A model generated the notes under the pieces. The model saw nothing but the letters and a program-made list of their open reading frames with translations. It was not told the origin of the DNA and did no database searches. From Clostridia bacterium (GTDB lineage Bacteria; Bacillota; Clostridia; Christensenellales; Aristaeellaceae): a stretch of 41,421 bases of DNA. This document shows, in pieces, positions 40,020 to 41,421 of the stretch (its first letter is position 1; each line of letters begins with the position of its first letter). The translations under genes and the position numbers were made by a program. Where the stretch lies: assembly GCA_017470095.1 (NCBI GenBank), contig JAFUFC010000090.1, forward strand, positions 1-41,421. Reading direction: 5' to 3'.

Positions 40020-41421
40020 TTACAGCAGAGCCCGCTGGATCTTTCCGCTGGTAGTCTTGGGCAATTCGTCCTTAAAGACCACGATGCGGGGATATTTGTA
40101 AGGCGCGGTGCGCTGCTTAACGTAGCTCTGGATTTCTTTTTTCAGTTCCTCCGTGCCTTCCTTGCCCTTGACCAGCACGATGCTGGCCTTGACCACCTGG
40201 CCGCGGATGGGGTCCGGCGCGGCGGAAACGCCGCACTCCAGCACGTAAGGAAGCTCCATAATGACCGACTCGATTTCAAAAGGCCCGATGCGGTAGCCGG
40301 AAGACTTGATCAGGTCGTCCACCCGTCCCACATACCAGAAGTAGCCGTCCTCATCCCGCCAGGCGGTATCGCCAGTGTGGTAGAGGCCGTCGTGCCAGTT
40401 GCCGTTCACGTTCCGGTCGTCGCTGCCGTAATAGCCGGTGAGCAGGCCGCACTGGGGGCCATGATCGGTGCGGATGACGATCTCGCCCACCTCGCCCACG
40501 GGCACCGGATTGCCGTTGGGGTCCACGATATCGACGTCGTAGAGCGGCACGGGCTTGCCCATGGAGCCAGGCTTGGGGATCATGCCGGTCAGATTGCCGA
40601 TGATGATGGCCGTTTCACTCTGGCCAAAGCCCTCCATGATGCTTAGGCCCGTGGCTTCCCTGAATTTCTGGAACACCTCCGGGTTCAGCGCTTCGCCGGC
40701 AATGGACGCGTGGCGGATCGAACTGAGATCATATTTGCTCAGGTCTTCCTTAATCAGCATCCGGTACATGGTGGGCGGAGCGCAGAAGGTCTGGATATCA
40801 TACTGCTTGAAAAGCGGCAGGATATCGTCGGCGTGGAAGCGGTCGAAATCGTAGACGAAGATGGCGGCTTCGCACAGCCACTGGCCGAAAATTTTGCCCC
40901 AGCAGGCCTTGGCCCAGCCGGTATCGGAAATGGTCAGGTGCAATTTGCCCGGAATCACGTTATGCCAATACTTGGCGGTGATGTAGTGGCCCAGGGGATA
41001 TTTGTAGCTGTGGCACACCAGCTTGGGATAGCCGGTGGTGCCGGAAGTGAAGAACATGAGCATGGGATCATCGCCGCCCGGAGCGTCCGCGGGCTTTTCA
41101 AAGCGGGAGGAGAACACGGAGTATTCGCTGTCAAAATCGTGCCAGCCCTCCCGGCTGCCGCCGCAATACACCTTTGTTTTCAAGTTGGGACATTCAGGCA
41201 GGGCCTTTTCGATTTCGAAAGCCGCCTGGCCGTGGCTGGTGCAGATCACGCCGCTGACTTCGCCGGTCTGGAAGCGGTAAATATAATCCTTGCACAGCAA
41301 TTGATCGGTGGCGGGAATCACCACCACGCCCAGCTTTTCCATGGCCAGCATGGTAATCCAGAAATGATACTGCCGCCGCAGCACCAGCATCACCCGGTCG
41401 CCCCGCTTGAAGCCGATGGAC
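40020..41421 (-). CDS. AMP-forming acyl-CoA synthetase (partial, 5' end outside window)
   Basis: The reading frame runs through to the window edge (FKRGDRVMLVL upstream of the first internal Met), so the N-terminus is missing; about 467 residues are present. Motifs are MLFFTSGTTGYPKLV (P-loop A3), GFGQSETAI, YHTGDTAWRDEDGYFWYVGR (A7/A8 hinge), SSGYRIGPFEIES and C-terminal PKTTSGKIQRALL with the catalytic Lys. This matches medium-chain or aryl acyl-CoA synthetases rather than acetyl-CoA synthetase. It activates a carboxylic acid with ATP to the CoA thioester in the cytoplasm. Confidence 0.92.
   Translation of the reverse strand, partial: SIGFKRGDRVMLVLRRQYHFWITMLAMEKLGVVVIPATDQLLCKDYIYRFQTGEVSGVICTSHGQAAFEIEKALPECPNLKTKVYCGGSREGWHDFDSEYSVFSSRFEKPADAPGGDDPMLMFFTSGTTGYPKLVCHSYKYPLGHYITAKYWHNVIPGKLHLTISDTGWAKACWGKIFGQWLCEAAIFVYDFDRFHADDILPLFKQYDIQTFCAPPTMYRMLIKEDLSKYDLSSIRHASIAGEALNPEVFQKFREATGLSIMEGFGQSETAIIIGNLTGMIPKPGSMGKPVPLYDVDIVDPNGNPVPVGEVGEIVIRTDHGPQCGLLTGYYGSDDRNVNGNWHDGLYHTGDTAWRDEDGYFWYVGRVDDLIKSSGYRIGPFEIESVIMELPYVLECGVSAAPDPIRGQVVKASIVLVKGKEGTEELKKEIQSYVKQRTAPYKYPRIVVFKDELPKTTSGKIQRALL

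Noticed and set aside
1-41421. CRISPR array, tRNA or rRNA genes
   Set aside because: No regularly spaced short repeats and no recognisable tRNA or rRNA sequence were seen on either strand.

Overview
The window looks like a chromosomal segment of an anaerobic, glycan-degrading Firmicute, probably an uncultured gut or rumen Clostridia-type bacterium. The support is: AGGAGG-type ribosome binding sites, LplABC-type sugar importers, MepA-like MATE and BmrCD-like exporters, a TnpV protein of clostridial transposons, and fairly high GC outside a more AT-rich left end. The lineage is an inference; no rRNA or tRNA gene is present.

Layout. (1) 1-3.1 kb, plus strand then minus: accessory DNA with an XRE regulator, a sigma-like HTH protein coupled to a zinc-ribbon protein, and tnpV, i.e. 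the relic or edge of a mobile element. Two copies of a short hairpin element with compensatory stem changes lie before the HTH gene. (2) 3.5-22.3 kb, minus strand: a 15-gene catabolic locus in two blocks. The promoter-proximal block is OYE-like flavoenzyme, SDR, FAD flavoprotein, ankyrin-GH43 fusion and Gfo/Idh/MocA dehydrogenase. The distal block is solute-binding protein, heparinase II/III-type lyase, TIM-barrel isomerase, two Gfo/Idh/MocA enzymes, two permeases, a diketogulonate-reductase-like enzyme, a second TIM-barrel isomerase and a PreA-like iron-sulfur flavoprotein. A divergent AraC regulator at 22.4 kb is the obvious controller. (3) 23.4-27.2 kb: a DUF523 protein and a CydDC-like ABC pair. 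(4) 27.4-32.7 kb: an Fbp/Pot-type importer operon (binding protein, fused double permease with a large extra domain, ATPase) ending in an HD-domain gene. (5) 33-38.5 kb: a MATE exporter convergent with a MarR plus heterodimeric ABC exporter operon. (6) 39-41.4 kb: a voltage-gated-type potassium channel and an acyl-CoA synthetase cut by the window end.

How it may work together. The catabolic locus would import uronate-rich oligosaccharides or glycosides through the LplABC-type system, cleave them with the lyase and GH43 enzyme, and channel the sugars through three NAD(P)-dependent dehydrogenases, two isomerase-like proteins and a diketogulonate reductase. The density of redox enzymes, including an OYE/SDR/FAD trio, is more than a plain uronate pathway needs. 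It is compatible with oxidation-elimination cleavage of glycosides followed by reduction of a released aglycone. That is a hypothesis from gene content only.

Dispersed structure. Two short non-coding repeat families, here called A (about 230 bp, terminal inverted repeats) and B (about 130 bp, with inverted repeats), occur next to each other at three loci (3.1-3.4, 15.2-15.6 and 38.6-39.0 kb). Strong hairpins follow both solute-binding-protein genes.
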